Part shown: in pieces, positions 43,983 through 51,792 of the stretch
How the letters are laid out: the number at the start of each line of letters is the position of its first letter
Numbering within the stretch: position 1 is the first letter of the stretch
NCBI GenBank assembly: GCA_019240475.1
Contig: JAFAYI010000031.1
Location: forward strand, 372,001 to 436,000
Source of the DNA: Acidobacteriaceae bacterium
Lineage (GTDB): Bacteria; Acidobacteriota; Terriglobia; Bryobacterales; Bryobacteraceae
Length of the DNA: 64,000 nt
Direction: 5' to 3'
Made by a program: the position numbers and the translations under genes
Notes under the pieces: model-generated
The model's database searches: none
The model's input: only the letters and a program-made list of their open reading frames with translations
Told to the model about the DNA's origin: nothing

Positions 43983-44702
43983 TTATGGCATCTGTGGCCG
44001 CGCCGCCCGCAGTGTCCGCGCCATCCAATCGGCGTGCGGCATCCCGCGCGCCGTCATCGCCTGTATCTCCCGCTCGACTTCATACTCGACTCTTCGAATC
44101 ACTGGCGTGCCATCGTCCACCAACACATACGACGTCCTCGCATCCCCGTCGAAGGATTGGCTTACGCTTCCTGAGTTAGCCACCGTAAGTCTCGCCAGCC
44201 TCCTCACAAACGGCTGATGTATGTGACCATAAACCGCGAGCGCTTGCCCCAGAGGAGAATACGTCTCTTCCAACTCGCGATCCGTCGCGCCCGCCCCCGG
44301 CGCTTCCCATGCGCTACGAACACTGGCGTGCGTCAACGCCACAGGCGCTCGAATCAGCACGCGCGGCAGCGCGCTCAGCCACGCGATTCTCTCCCCGCCC
44401 AATGCCTCGCGCGTAAATGCCGTCATGTCGCTCACCGCCGCCCATATCCCAGCCGGCGCGCGCGATTGTTTCGCGAACTCCTCCAGCGTTTCAGGTCGCG
44501 CCACCGCTTCGTCGAAATTTCCGAACACGCCCCGCCACCCCAACTCCCGAACACGATCCACCACTTCCGCCGGGCTCGATCCGCCGCCCACCAGGTCGCC
44601 TCCCTGCAGCACCACGTCCGGCGACATCTCCCGCACATCCGCGATCACCGCTTCCAATGCCGTCAAATTGGCGTGAATATCGGAGAGGACTGCAACTCTC
44701 AT
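43983..44702 (-). CDS. Calcineurin-like metallophosphoesterase (YfcE/MJ0936 type)
   Basis: 239 aa. Metal ligands are in the canonical order: VAVLSDIHANLTAL (DxH), VVLQGGDLVGGG (GD), GVFGNFDEA (GNxD, with N-F-D replacing the usual N-H-D/E), ALTHASVRS and YGHIHQPFVRR (GHxH). It is a small phosphodiesterase of unknown substrate. It precedes the amidohydrolase by 29 nt on the same strand. The GNxD His being Phe may alter activity. Confidence 0.88.
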   Translation of the reverse strand: MRVAVLSDIHANLTALEAVIADVREMSPDVVLQGGDLVGGGSSPAEVVDRVRELGWRGVFGNFDEAVARPETLEEFAKQSRAPAGIWAAVSDMTAFTREALGGERIAWLSALPRVLIRAPVALTHASVRSAWEAPGAGATDRELEETYSPLGQALAVYGHIHQPFVRRLARLTVANSGSVSQSFDGDARTSYVLVDDGTPVIRRVEYEVEREIQAMTARGMPHADWMARTLRAARPQMP

Positions 44703-44720
44703 CGGCTCACCCTATCATGC

Positions 44721-44752
44721 AAATAAAAAAGGCCGGACCGAAGCCCGACCTT
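44721..44752 (-). terminator. UUCG-capped Rho-independent terminator after the FecR-like gene
   Basis: On the minus strand AAGGTCGGGC (44752-44743), TTCG, GTCCGGCCTT (44738-44729) form a 10-bp stem with two G-T pairs and a UUCG tetraloop, then TTTTTATTT. It lies ~25 nt after the stop of the FecR-like gene and separates it from the phosphoesterase gene. Confidence 0.93.
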
Positions 44753-44777
44753 GCCTGACACGCCAACTTACTCGAAC

Positions 44778-45800
44778 TTACCGCCGGCCGCCGCCGCCAT
44801 GGAACCCGCCGCCGAATCCGCCGCCATGGAACCCGCCGCCGAAGCTGCTCACATGCGCGTTCAATCCGCTCACATGTCCATGCCAGCCGCCGCGATACCC
44901 ATAGTGACCATAGTGTCCGTAATATCCATACGGCACGCCGTAGTAGCCGACATACCAGGGCGAGTAAAAGCCCCAACCGAACGGACTATAGAGGAATCCA
45001 TCCGCGGGTAAGTACGCATAGAAACTCCAGTACGGGTCCCAATACCAACCCGGCCCGTACCATCCGCCGTAAGCCGCTACATTTTGCGCCATCGAAACGT
45101 TGGCCTGGGATTCATCCTGGCTTCGCGCCTCGCTCCACACATACAGCGGCTCGCTCTTCGCAGCGCTCTCGTCGAAGCTCCTGCTCTTCAGAGGCTTCGC
45201 GCTCGCCAGCATCAGTTCGTCGCCTTTTCCAATCGACTTGCTACCCGCCGGCTCTGTTACGCTCACCTTGCCGTCCAACACCTTCACCGCTTGCCGTCCG
45301 GCGTCGAAGTCATACAAGCCTCTCTTTTCCAAGCGCGCCGTGGCGCCATTCACTGCCACCGCAAGATTTGTACCCTTTATCAATTGATCTACTTCGACAA
45401 TCGCTGTCCCGCGATCCAGTTGCGCTTTCGTTTCCGCTAATCCCGCGTTCACGAGCCGCACCTGGCTATCGTGTCCAATCCGTAGAAACGCTCCTGGAGT
45501 CAGCAGCACCTCCGCAAAGCCGTTTCCGGTCGCGAGCGTCTGCCCAGGCTGCATCGCCTGTCCGGGACCGCTCAGCGGCTGTCCATCCACCATCGCCTGG
45601 CCTTCCAAATAATTAATGGTTCCCGGCGTTACCGCCCGAACTCCCGAGGTCCGCGCGGACCCAGGTCCGCCTGGATAATTCATCGCCTGCGGGCCTTGCA
45701 TCGGTCCGGCTGGGGCCTGCGTGCCCGCCATCTGAGCAAAGCCCAGAGTTGCCGACACCAGCAGCCCCAACGTGAGTTTCTTCAACCCTCCCGTTTTCAT
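44778..45800 (-). CDS. Secreted FecR-like protein with Gly/Tyr/His-rich C terminus
   Basis: 340 aa. Signal peptide (LTLGLLVSATLGFAQ), Gly/Pro/Gln linker, then a FecR-type beta domain (AEVLLTPGAFLRIGHDSQVR, LDRGTAIVEVDQLIKGTNLA, FDAGRQAVKVLDGKVSV). The last ~110 residues are aromatic and glycine rich (WYGPGWYWDPYWSFYAYLP) and end with FHGGGFGGG repeats and GGGGRR. GGAG precedes the ATG. No sigma factor or TonB receptor is adjacent, so this is not a classical FecIR system. Probably an envelope protein. Confidence 0.8.
   Translation of the reverse strand: MKTGGLKKLTLGLLVSATLGFAQMAGTQAPAGPMQGPQAMNYPGGPGSARTSGVRAVTPGTINYLEGQAMVDGQPLSGPGQAMQPGQTLATGNGFAEVLLTPGAFLRIGHDSQVRLVNAGLAETKAQLDRGTAIVEVDQLIKGTNLAVAVNGATARLEKRGLYDFDAGRQAVKVLDGKVSVTEPAGSKSIGKGDELMLASAKPLKSRSFDESAAKSEPLYVWSEARSQDESQANVSMAQNVAAYGGWYGPGWYWDPYWSFYAYLPADGFLYSPFGWGFYSPWYVGYYGVPYGYYGHYGHYGYRGGWHGHVSGLNAHVSSFGGGFHGGGFGGGFHGGGGRR
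44794..44843 (-). repeat. 27-bp direct repeat in the FecR-like gene
   Basis: A 23-bp identical segment occurs at 44794-44816 and 44821-44843 (period 27), encoding the FHGGGFGGG repeats near the C terminus. Confidence 0.85.
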
Positions 45801-45947
45801 ATTTTGTTCTCCTACCGGTTTAGACGCAGGAGGGGTCTACTTAGTCGCAGCGGCGAATGCCCATTTATGTATTAGTTTCAGGCGGATATCCTGTGAAAAT
45901 CTAACGCGTTCGCAGGAGGTTGAAAACCACCACTTACTCGGCCCCGC

Positions 45948-46916
45948 CTAGAAGCCTTCCCACACCAAAGCCGGAAACGTCCCCTTGGTCTGGAACCCCG
46001 CCGATTCATACAGCCGCACTGCGTCTACATTCGAACACGTCACCGTCAGGCTCACCGTTGTGCAGCCAAGCTCCAGCAGGCGCGTCATGCACTGCCGCAT
46101 CAACTCGTATCCCAATCGCGCGCCGCGAATCGCGGGCAGAATACAAAGCTGCGTCAAGTGTCCCGATTGCGGCGCCACAAGGCTCGCCAGGCACGCTCCG
46201 CAAATCCGTCCCGTGGTCTCGTCTATCGCCACAAGCGAAGCGGTAGGCGAAAAGCGTCCGCATCCCGGAAACTTTACGATGTTCATCAGAAATTGCCGCG
46301 CGCCCGGAATGGTGCGGTATTGATCGTTGATCTCGCTGTCCACATGCCCCTTGTAAGAAGCCGACACTACATGCGCGACCTCTTCGAAGTGCCTCTCCGC
46401 CCACTGCGTAAACGTCACGCGCACCAAGGGCGTTCTCGGCTTCAATTCGCTTGCGGCCGCTCGATCGATGCTCATGAAGTAACGGTCGTAGCGCGCCAGG
46501 TAGCGGCTGTAAGGTAGCGTCTGCGCCGCCGGCGGGTGCAGCATCATCAACTGCGATTCGATGCGCCGGATGCCCGGACTCGCAATCAGGCTCTCGACGG
46601 TCGAGTTCAGCAGCAGCATCTCCGCGGGCCACCCGCCTCTCTGCGGCCTCACGTAAAAGTCGCCGATGAGGCCTTTCCGCCCCTCGCAAACGTGATATGC
46701 ATATCCGACGATTTCCTCGCCGGTCCGCAGCGCATATCCATACAAAGACCGTATCTGCAGGAATCGCCGCAGTAGATCCGCCGAAGGCCGGAAGTCCCAC
46801 GTGAATCGCCGCTCCCAAACCCCGATCTCTTCGTTGAGCAGCGCATCCAGCCCCGTCGCCCCTAGCTGTGGAAGCTCCACTAACTCCGGCAGAGGCGCAT
46901 CGGGCATCGCGGCCAT
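45948..46916 (-). CDS. Tandem GNAT-family N-acetyltransferase
   Basis: 322 aa. The C-terminal GNAT domain shows ICGACLASLVAPQSGHLTQL, the acetyl-CoA loop CILPAIRGARLGYELM, and the VSLTVTCSNVDAVRLYESAG signature. The N-terminal half (GEEIVGYAYHVCEGRKGLIG, DFYVRPQRGG) is a second, degenerate GNAT unit. Substrate unknown. A perfect TATAAT on the minus strand (46928-46923) ends 6 nt before the ATG, so the transcript may be leaderless. Confidence 0.85.
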   Translation of the reverse strand: MAAMPDAPLPELVELPQLGATGLDALLNEEIGVWERRFTWDFRPSADLLRRFLQIRSLYGYALRTGEEIVGYAYHVCEGRKGLIGDFYVRPQRGGWPAEMLLLNSTVESLIASPGIRRIESQLMMLHPPAAQTLPYSRYLARYDRYFMSIDRAAASELKPRTPLVRVTFTQWAERHFEEVAHVVSASYKGHVDSEINDQYRTIPGARQFLMNIVKFPGCGRFSPTASLVAIDETTGRICGACLASLVAPQSGHLTQLCILPAIRGARLGYELMRQCMTRLLELGCTTVSLTVTCSNVDAVRLYESAGFQTKGTFPALVWEGF

Positions 46917-46961
46917 TTTTGAATTATACGTGTCGAATTCTTTGCCGCCCGAAAGTGTCGG

Positions 46962-48191
46962 CTATGCGTGCACGGGCCGGCGCCCGCTCGCTCCCGCTCC
47001 CGCCGTCTCCCGCGCCAGCACTCGACCGATGTTCTCCGTGGCCCGCCGCATCCGCTCATCGCTCTCAATCATGCTGAACCGTACATAGCCTTCGCCCATC
47101 GGCCCGAAGCCCATGCCCGGCGACACCGCCACCTGTGCCTCCCGCATCAGCATCTTCGCGAATTCGAGCGACCCCATCTCCGCAAACGCCTCCGGAATGC
47201 GCGCCCACAAAAACATCGTCGCCTTCGGCGGCTCAACCGCCCACCCCGCCTCGTGCAAGCCTTTCACCAGCACATCCCGCCGCGCCTCATACACAGCGCA
47301 AACCTCCGCCGGAGCGTCCTCACACTCTCGCAGAGCCGTCGTCGCCGCAATCTGTATCGGCTGAAATGTCCCATAATCCAGATAGCTCTTGATCCGCGTC
47401 AGCGCTCCGATCAGCTTGCGGTTCCCCAGGCAGAATCCCACCCGCCACCCCGCCATGTTGTACGTCTTCGTCATCGAGTAGATCTCGACAGCGTAATCCG
47501 TGGCGCCTTCAATCTCCAGAATGCTGGGCGGCCGATATCCGTCGAACGCCAGCTCCGCGTACGCAAAATCGTGGATCACATAGGAGCCGTGCCGCCGCGC
47601 CAGTTCCAAAATCTCTCGCATATAAGCTAAGTCCACGCACGTCGTCGTCGGGTTATGTGGAAACGAGATTAGGATCACCTTCGGCGGCTTCGCCGCTTTC
47701 CGGTAGTAATCGTGCAGCGCTTCCAGGAACGTCGCAGCGTCCGGCATCGGCAGCGTCACCGCCTCCCCGTCGGCCAGAATCACGCCCCATTGGTGAATCG
47801 GATACGCCGGGTTCGGCGAAACCACCTGGTCGCCCGGCCCGATAATCGCAAACAACATATGCGCCAGCGCGTCCTTCGCCCCGATCGTCACAATCGCTTC
47901 CGTCTCCGGATCGAGCTTCGCCCCGTACTGCTCCGCATACCGCGCCACAATCGCCTCGCGCAGCGCCGGAATTCCGCGCGACATCGAGTACCGGTGATTC
48001 AACGGATTCCTGGCTTCTTCGATCAGCTTGTCCACCACCCGCCGTGGCGTCGCGCCATCCGGGTTCCCCATGCCTAAATCGATAATGTCGATCCCTTGCG
48101 CCCGCGCCTTGTCTCTCATCTCGTTGATCACCGCGAACACATAGGGCGGCAGTTTCTTGATGCGATAGAACTCCTCGCTCGGTAGCGGCAT
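46962..48191 (-). CDS. alaC: Alanine-synthesising aminotransferase, class I/II (AlaC type)
   Basis: 409 aa. Closely follows E. coli AlaC: RIKKLPPYVFAVINEM, DIIDLGMGNPDGATP, SRGIPALREAI, AIVTIGAKDALAHM, SPNPAYPIH, SFPHNPTTTCVDL, VIHDFAYAELAFDG, PLP-lysine motif SMTKTYNMAGWRVG (Lys242), and SYLDYGTFQPIQIAA. It makes alanine from pyruvate with glutamate; related enzymes make LL-diaminopimelate or other amino acids. It stands alone, 46 nt upstream of the GNAT gene. Confidence 0.9.
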   Translation of the reverse strand: MPLPSEEFYRIKKLPPYVFAVINEMRDKARAQGIDIIDLGMGNPDGATPRRVVDKLIEEARNPLNHRYSMSRGIPALREAIVARYAEQYGAKLDPETEAIVTIGAKDALAHMLFAIIGPGDQVVSPNPAYPIHQWGVILADGEAVTLPMPDAATFLEALHDYYRKAAKPPKVILISFPHNPTTTCVDLAYMREILELARRHGSYVIHDFAYAELAFDGYRPPSILEIEGATDYAVEIYSMTKTYNMAGWRVGFCLGNRKLIGALTRIKSYLDYGTFQPIQIAATTALRECEDAPAEVCAVYEARRDVLVKGLHEAGWAVEPPKATMFLWARIPEAFAEMGSLEFAKMLMREAQVAVSPGMGFGPMGEGYVRFSMIESDERMRRATENIGRVLARETAGAGASGRRPVHA

Positions 48192-48260
48192 GCTTTCAGT
48201 GTATCGGGGCGCGAGGGCCGCCGCCTGCTAAGTTGCGCTGCTTCATGCCGGGATGGCAGG

Positions 48261-48983
48261 ATGTTCTTCAACAGTATCGAAAGAGGGAGCAACGACAATG
48301 GCACGTCCGGATTCAACGATCAACACCAAGCGCCCGGTTATTTCCCAGCCGGAGCTAGCAAGCTAAACTACAGTGTCGCGGATATTCCCGCTCAACGGCT
48401 CACGCATGTGATCTACGCGTTTGCCGGAATTTCGCCCAGCGGTGAGTGTGCTTCGGAGAGTCCGGCTGAAGACCGCGTTAACTTGCCGGAACTGCTTAAG
48501 CTCCAGCACCGGCATCCGCACTTGAAGATATTGATTTCCATAGGCGGCGCGTCGAGCGCGGCCCGCTACACGAATGCCACCAGCACCTCAGCCCGTATGC
48601 GCAAGCTGGCGAAATCCTGTGTCCAGTACATGACGGACAACGGATTCAATGGAATAGATATCGATTGGGAGTTTCCCACCGCCGCCCAAAAGCAGACTTA
48701 TTCGGCGCTCATAACCGAGCTTCGCGTTCAGCTAGATGCGGAAGCGAACAGCGACGGGCAGGCCTATCTGCTGACGATTGCCGCCCCCGCCGGTCCGAAT
48801 AATTACAAAAATATCGATCTGGCCCACATCCACCCGCAACTGGATTGGATCAACCTGGAGACATACGACTTTACAGTAACTTCCAGTAAGACAACCAACT
48901 TCGTTGCGCCGCTATTTCCCGCGAAAGACGATCCGGTGCCGCACTCACTAATCGATAGGAGCGCGGTTGAGCTTGCCTCCTAA
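48261..48983 (+). pseudogene. Truncated GH18 chitinase-like fragment
   Basis: The open frame gives 240 aa with a GH18 N-terminal half: APGYFPAGASKLNYSVADIP, LTHVIYAFAGIS, LKILISIGGAS and the catalytic NGFNGIDIDWEFP with Glu137. It ends soon after strand 6 (WINLETYDFTVTSSKTTNF), so strands 7-8 and the substrate-binding Trp are absent; the family is normally 320-400 aa. It also lacks a signal peptide, unusual for a chitinase. Catalytic residues are present but the barrel is incomplete, so a decayed fragment is most likely. It abuts the convergent secreted-protein gene. Confidence 0.75.
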
Positions 48984-49531
48984 ATCGTCACGGCCACGGT
49001 TTCTGTCGTGGTCGCGCCGTTCGCCGGAACGTGAATCGCCACCAACGTGTGCTCGCTAACGCGGCCCACCAGCCCAGTCGTGCCCCCGCTCGCGGTAACG
49101 TCATACCCTAACGTCACCGAGTCGCTACTCGCGCTTGCCAATGCCCATGAGTAAGGAATGGTCACCGTACACGTGGCGGTGGAACCGCTCCGGGTCGCCG
49201 CTTCACTGGCTGACTCCGTATGCGAAACGCCTGACGATGCATCGAATGTGGTCGCTGTTCCGTCGCATATGATGGTGCTGGTGGTCGGAATAGTTGACTT
49301 GATGGTAATCGTCATCTTGTAAACGATTTCACCCGTCACAGTCGTAAATGTTACGTCCGGTTGATCTCCTAACTGCGCCATTGGTTTGAAAGTGCCTGTC
49401 TTCGGGTCCAGATATCCTAAGATACCGTGTCCGGAAGTACTCTTGCCTACGTTGTTTGTATCTTGCGTCCAGCCTGTAACGCTCATCCCCAGGACGGAAC
49501 CGAAAACTATAACGAGTCTTACTAGTCTCAT
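48980..49531 (-). CDS. Small secreted beta-rich protein, unknown function
   Basis: 183 aa from ATG 49531, chosen for the strong AAGGAG 4 nt upstream; an earlier in-frame ATG (49594) has none. Signal peptide MRLVRLVIVFGSVLGMSVTG. The mature part is Thr/Ser-rich with few charged residues and two cysteines (IICDG, TCTVT), probably a beta sandwich. No family recognised. It overlaps the end of the GH18 fragment by 4 nt. Confidence 0.65.
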   Translation of the reverse strand: MRLVRLVIVFGSVLGMSVTGWTQDTNNVGKSTSGHGILGYLDPKTGTFKPMAQLGDQPDVTFTTVTGEIVYKMTITIKSTIPTTSTIICDGTATTFDASSGVSHTESASEAATRSGSTATCTVTIPYSWALASASSDSVTLGYDVTASGGTTGLVGRVSEHTLVAIHVPANGATTTETVAVTI

Positions 49532-49613
49532 ATGCTCCTTTGAAACCGCTATACAGTTTTCGTAGATTGTAGCCGGAACTTTATTGAATAACAAGTAGCA
49601 CTTACTAGCTAAC

Positions 49614-50843
49614 TCACCCCGCCACTTCCACCTCGCTCCCTGCTTCTCCCACTGCCGAGCCTTCCCATCGCCCCACCGCGGCCGTCGCTACGCAATTGCC
49701 CAGCACATTCGCTGCTGTCCGGCCCATGTCCATCAAGGCATCCACTCCCAACAGCAGCGTGATCCCTTCCTGCGGTAGCTGGAACGAAGAAAGCGTTCCC
49801 GCCAGAACCACTAGCGCCGCCCTCGGCACTCCCGCCACGCCCTTGCTCGTCAACATCAGCGTCACCAGCATCGTGATCTGCGCGCCCACCCCCATGCGCG
49901 CGCCCGACGCCTGCGCAATAAACACCGCCGCCAGCGATAAGTACAGCGCCGTCCCCGTCAGGTTGAAGCTGTACCCGATCGGCAGCACAAATCCCACAAT
50001 GTGCTTCGGCACGCCCAGTCGCTCCATATTCTCGAGCGCCAACGGCAGAGCCGCTTCGCTCGATGCCGTCGAGAATGCAATGACAACCGGCTGCCGCGCC
50101 GCCTCCCAGAACCGCGCTAGCGGCACTCGCGCCGCCACCAATGTCGGCCATAGCACCAGCGCCACAAACAACCCAAGCGCCACGTACAACGTCCCCACCA
50201 GCTTCCCCAGCCCGAACAGCACGCCGCTGCCTTTGGACCCGATCGCTACCGCCATCGCCGCCGCCACTCCGAACGGCGCCGTATACATCACATAGCGCGT
50301 GTACCGGAACATCACTTCCGCCACTGCTCCCGCAAACTCCGTCACCGGCCTCGCCTTCGCGCCCACCGTTGCGCACGCCGCCCCGAATAGAAAAAAGAAC
50401 ACCACCATCGGCAATACATCGTTCTGCGCCAGAGCCTCGAAAATGTTCGCCGGCGCCGCATGCTCAAAAATTTGTCCTAGCGACAGCGGCTTCGCGAGCG
50501 CCGTTGTTTCGCCGCCGCCCGCCAATTGCAGCCCGCTGCCCGGCCGCATCGCATTCACCACCACCAGCCCGATGGCCAGCGCCGCCGTCGTCGCGATCTC
50601 GAAATATACGAGCGACTTCGCCGCGATTCGCCCCATCGCCTTGAGCTCGCCCATCGCCGCCACCCCCGACACGATCGTCCCGAACAGCAGCGGCCCTACG
50701 ATCGACTTGATCAAACGCAGGAATATGTTGCTCACCGGCGCCAGACCCTTCGCCGCGCCCGGAAAAAATATTCCCAGCAGCGCGCCAGCCGCCAGCGCAA
50801 TCACGATCCAGCTTGTCAGTGAAATTCTTCTTGTAAGCGACAC
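49614..50843 (-). CDS. Dicarboxylate/amino acid:cation symporter (DAACS/GltP family)
   Basis: 409 aa from GTG 50843; an ATG at 50963 would overlap nadK by 97 nt. Eight TM helices and the two re-entrant loops are visible: FSTASSEAALPLAL (HP1, serine-rich), GYSFNLTGTALYLSLA (TM7, NxxGT) and LTSKGVAGVPRAALVVL (HP2). LRLIKSIVGPLLFGTIVSGV is the family signature. It takes up glutamate, aspartate or C4-dicarboxylates with Na+ or H+. The TM8 region has MDMGRTAANVLGN, matching the substrate-binding D..RT..N. Confidence 0.9.
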   Translation of the reverse strand: MSLTRRISLTSWIVIALAAGALLGIFFPGAAKGLAPVSNIFLRLIKSIVGPLLFGTIVSGVAAMGELKAMGRIAAKSLVYFEIATTAALAIGLVVVNAMRPGSGLQLAGGGETTALAKPLSLGQIFEHAAPANIFEALAQNDVLPMVVFFFLFGAACATVGAKARPVTEFAGAVAEVMFRYTRYVMYTAPFGVAAAMAVAIGSKGSGVLFGLGKLVGTLYVALGLFVALVLWPTLVAARVPLARFWEAARQPVVIAFSTASSEAALPLALENMERLGVPKHIVGFVLPIGYSFNLTGTALYLSLAAVFIAQASGARMGVGAQITMLVTLMLTSKGVAGVPRAALVVLAGTLSSFQLPQEGITLLLGVDALMDMGRTAANVLGNCVATAAVGRWEGSAVGEAGSEVEVAG

Positions 50844-50866
50844 CTGGCGCGCCAATCCCGCCGGGC

Positions 50867-51727
50867 TCAGCGCTCGCCCCACTTCAGCTTCTCTCGCAAT
50901 ACATCGAAGAAAAGCATCTTGGGCGGACGTATCAACTGAATCGTCTTCGCCGACGACCGGCACACGATGTGATCGCCCTTCGAAAGTGGTTCGCCCACCT
51001 GCCCGTCAATCGTCAGATACGTGCCTTCTTCGCTGTGCGATAGAACTCTAATCACGCTCGTGTCCGGCACAATAACCGGCCGGTTCGTCAGCATATGCGG
51101 GCAGATCGGCGTAATGCAGAACGCCGCCACGGACGGAAATATCACCGGCCCTCCCGCTGAAAGCGAATACGCTGTCGAACCCGTGGGCGTCGAAACAATC
51201 AACCCGTCCGCCTTATACGCGGCGACGAAATGGTTGTCCACATGGGTATCTAAATCGATCATGCGCGCCAGCTCGGATTTCGTGATCACCACATCGTTCA
51301 GCGCCGAATACGTAGCGATGGTCCGCTCCTCGCGCACGAGCTCGCAATCCACCATCCGGCGTCGCCCGATCCTGTGCTCTCCCCTCAGCGCGCGTTCCAG
51401 CTCCGGATACAAATCCTCCACCGGTATCGCCGTCAAAAATCCCAGGTGCCCCAGATTCACCGCGAACAACGGAACGTTCCGGTCCGCCACTACTCGCGCA
51501 GCCGATAGAAGCGTGCCGTCCCCGCCCAAGACAATCAGCAGGTCCGCGCCTTCCGGCACGTCTTCTCGCTCGTAGAATGTAGATGTCCGCGCATAACGCG
51601 CCGTCTGCTTGTCGTACCGCGCCTTGACTCTATGCGCCTCCAGCCACTCCAACAGCCCGCAGACGATATCCGCCGCTTCTGCGATATTAGGCTTCGATAT
51701 GATGCCGACCGTCTTGATCTCTTGCAT
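50867..51727 (-). CDS. nadK: NAD kinase
   Basis: 286 aa from ATG 51727 (MQEIKTVGIISKPN); the frame is open to 51826 but that part is not family-like. Signatures: ADLLIVLGGDGTLLSAAR (GGDGT), NLGHLGFLTAI, ALNDVVITKS, DGLIVSTPTGSTAYSLSAGG and CPHMLTNRPVIVP. It phosphorylates NAD to NADP in the cytoplasm. It is followed 23 nt later by the symporter gene; the upstream neighbour is divergent. Confidence 0.96.
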   Translation of the reverse strand: MQEIKTVGIISKPNIAEAADIVCGLLEWLEAHRVKARYDKQTARYARTSTFYEREDVPEGADLLIVLGGDGTLLSAARVVADRNVPLFAVNLGHLGFLTAIPVEDLYPELERALRGEHRIGRRRMVDCELVREERTIATYSALNDVVITKSELARMIDLDTHVDNHFVAAYKADGLIVSTPTGSTAYSLSAGGPVIFPSVAAFCITPICPHMLTNRPVIVPDTSVIRVLSHSEEGTYLTIDGQVGEPLSKGDHIVCRSSAKTIQLIRPPKMLFFDVLREKLKWGER

Positions 51728-51792
51728 GCTGCCGGCGCCAAAGTGAAGTAGCGAAGTCCTGTTTGACTGCCGTGCCGGTACTTCTTCCGGCC

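Noticed and set aside
44778..45800. FecR of a FecIR-type sigma-factor signalling system
   Set aside because: Only the FecR-like beta domain is shared; there is no ECF sigma factor or linked TonB receptor, and the protein has a cleavable signal rather than an anti-sigma domain.
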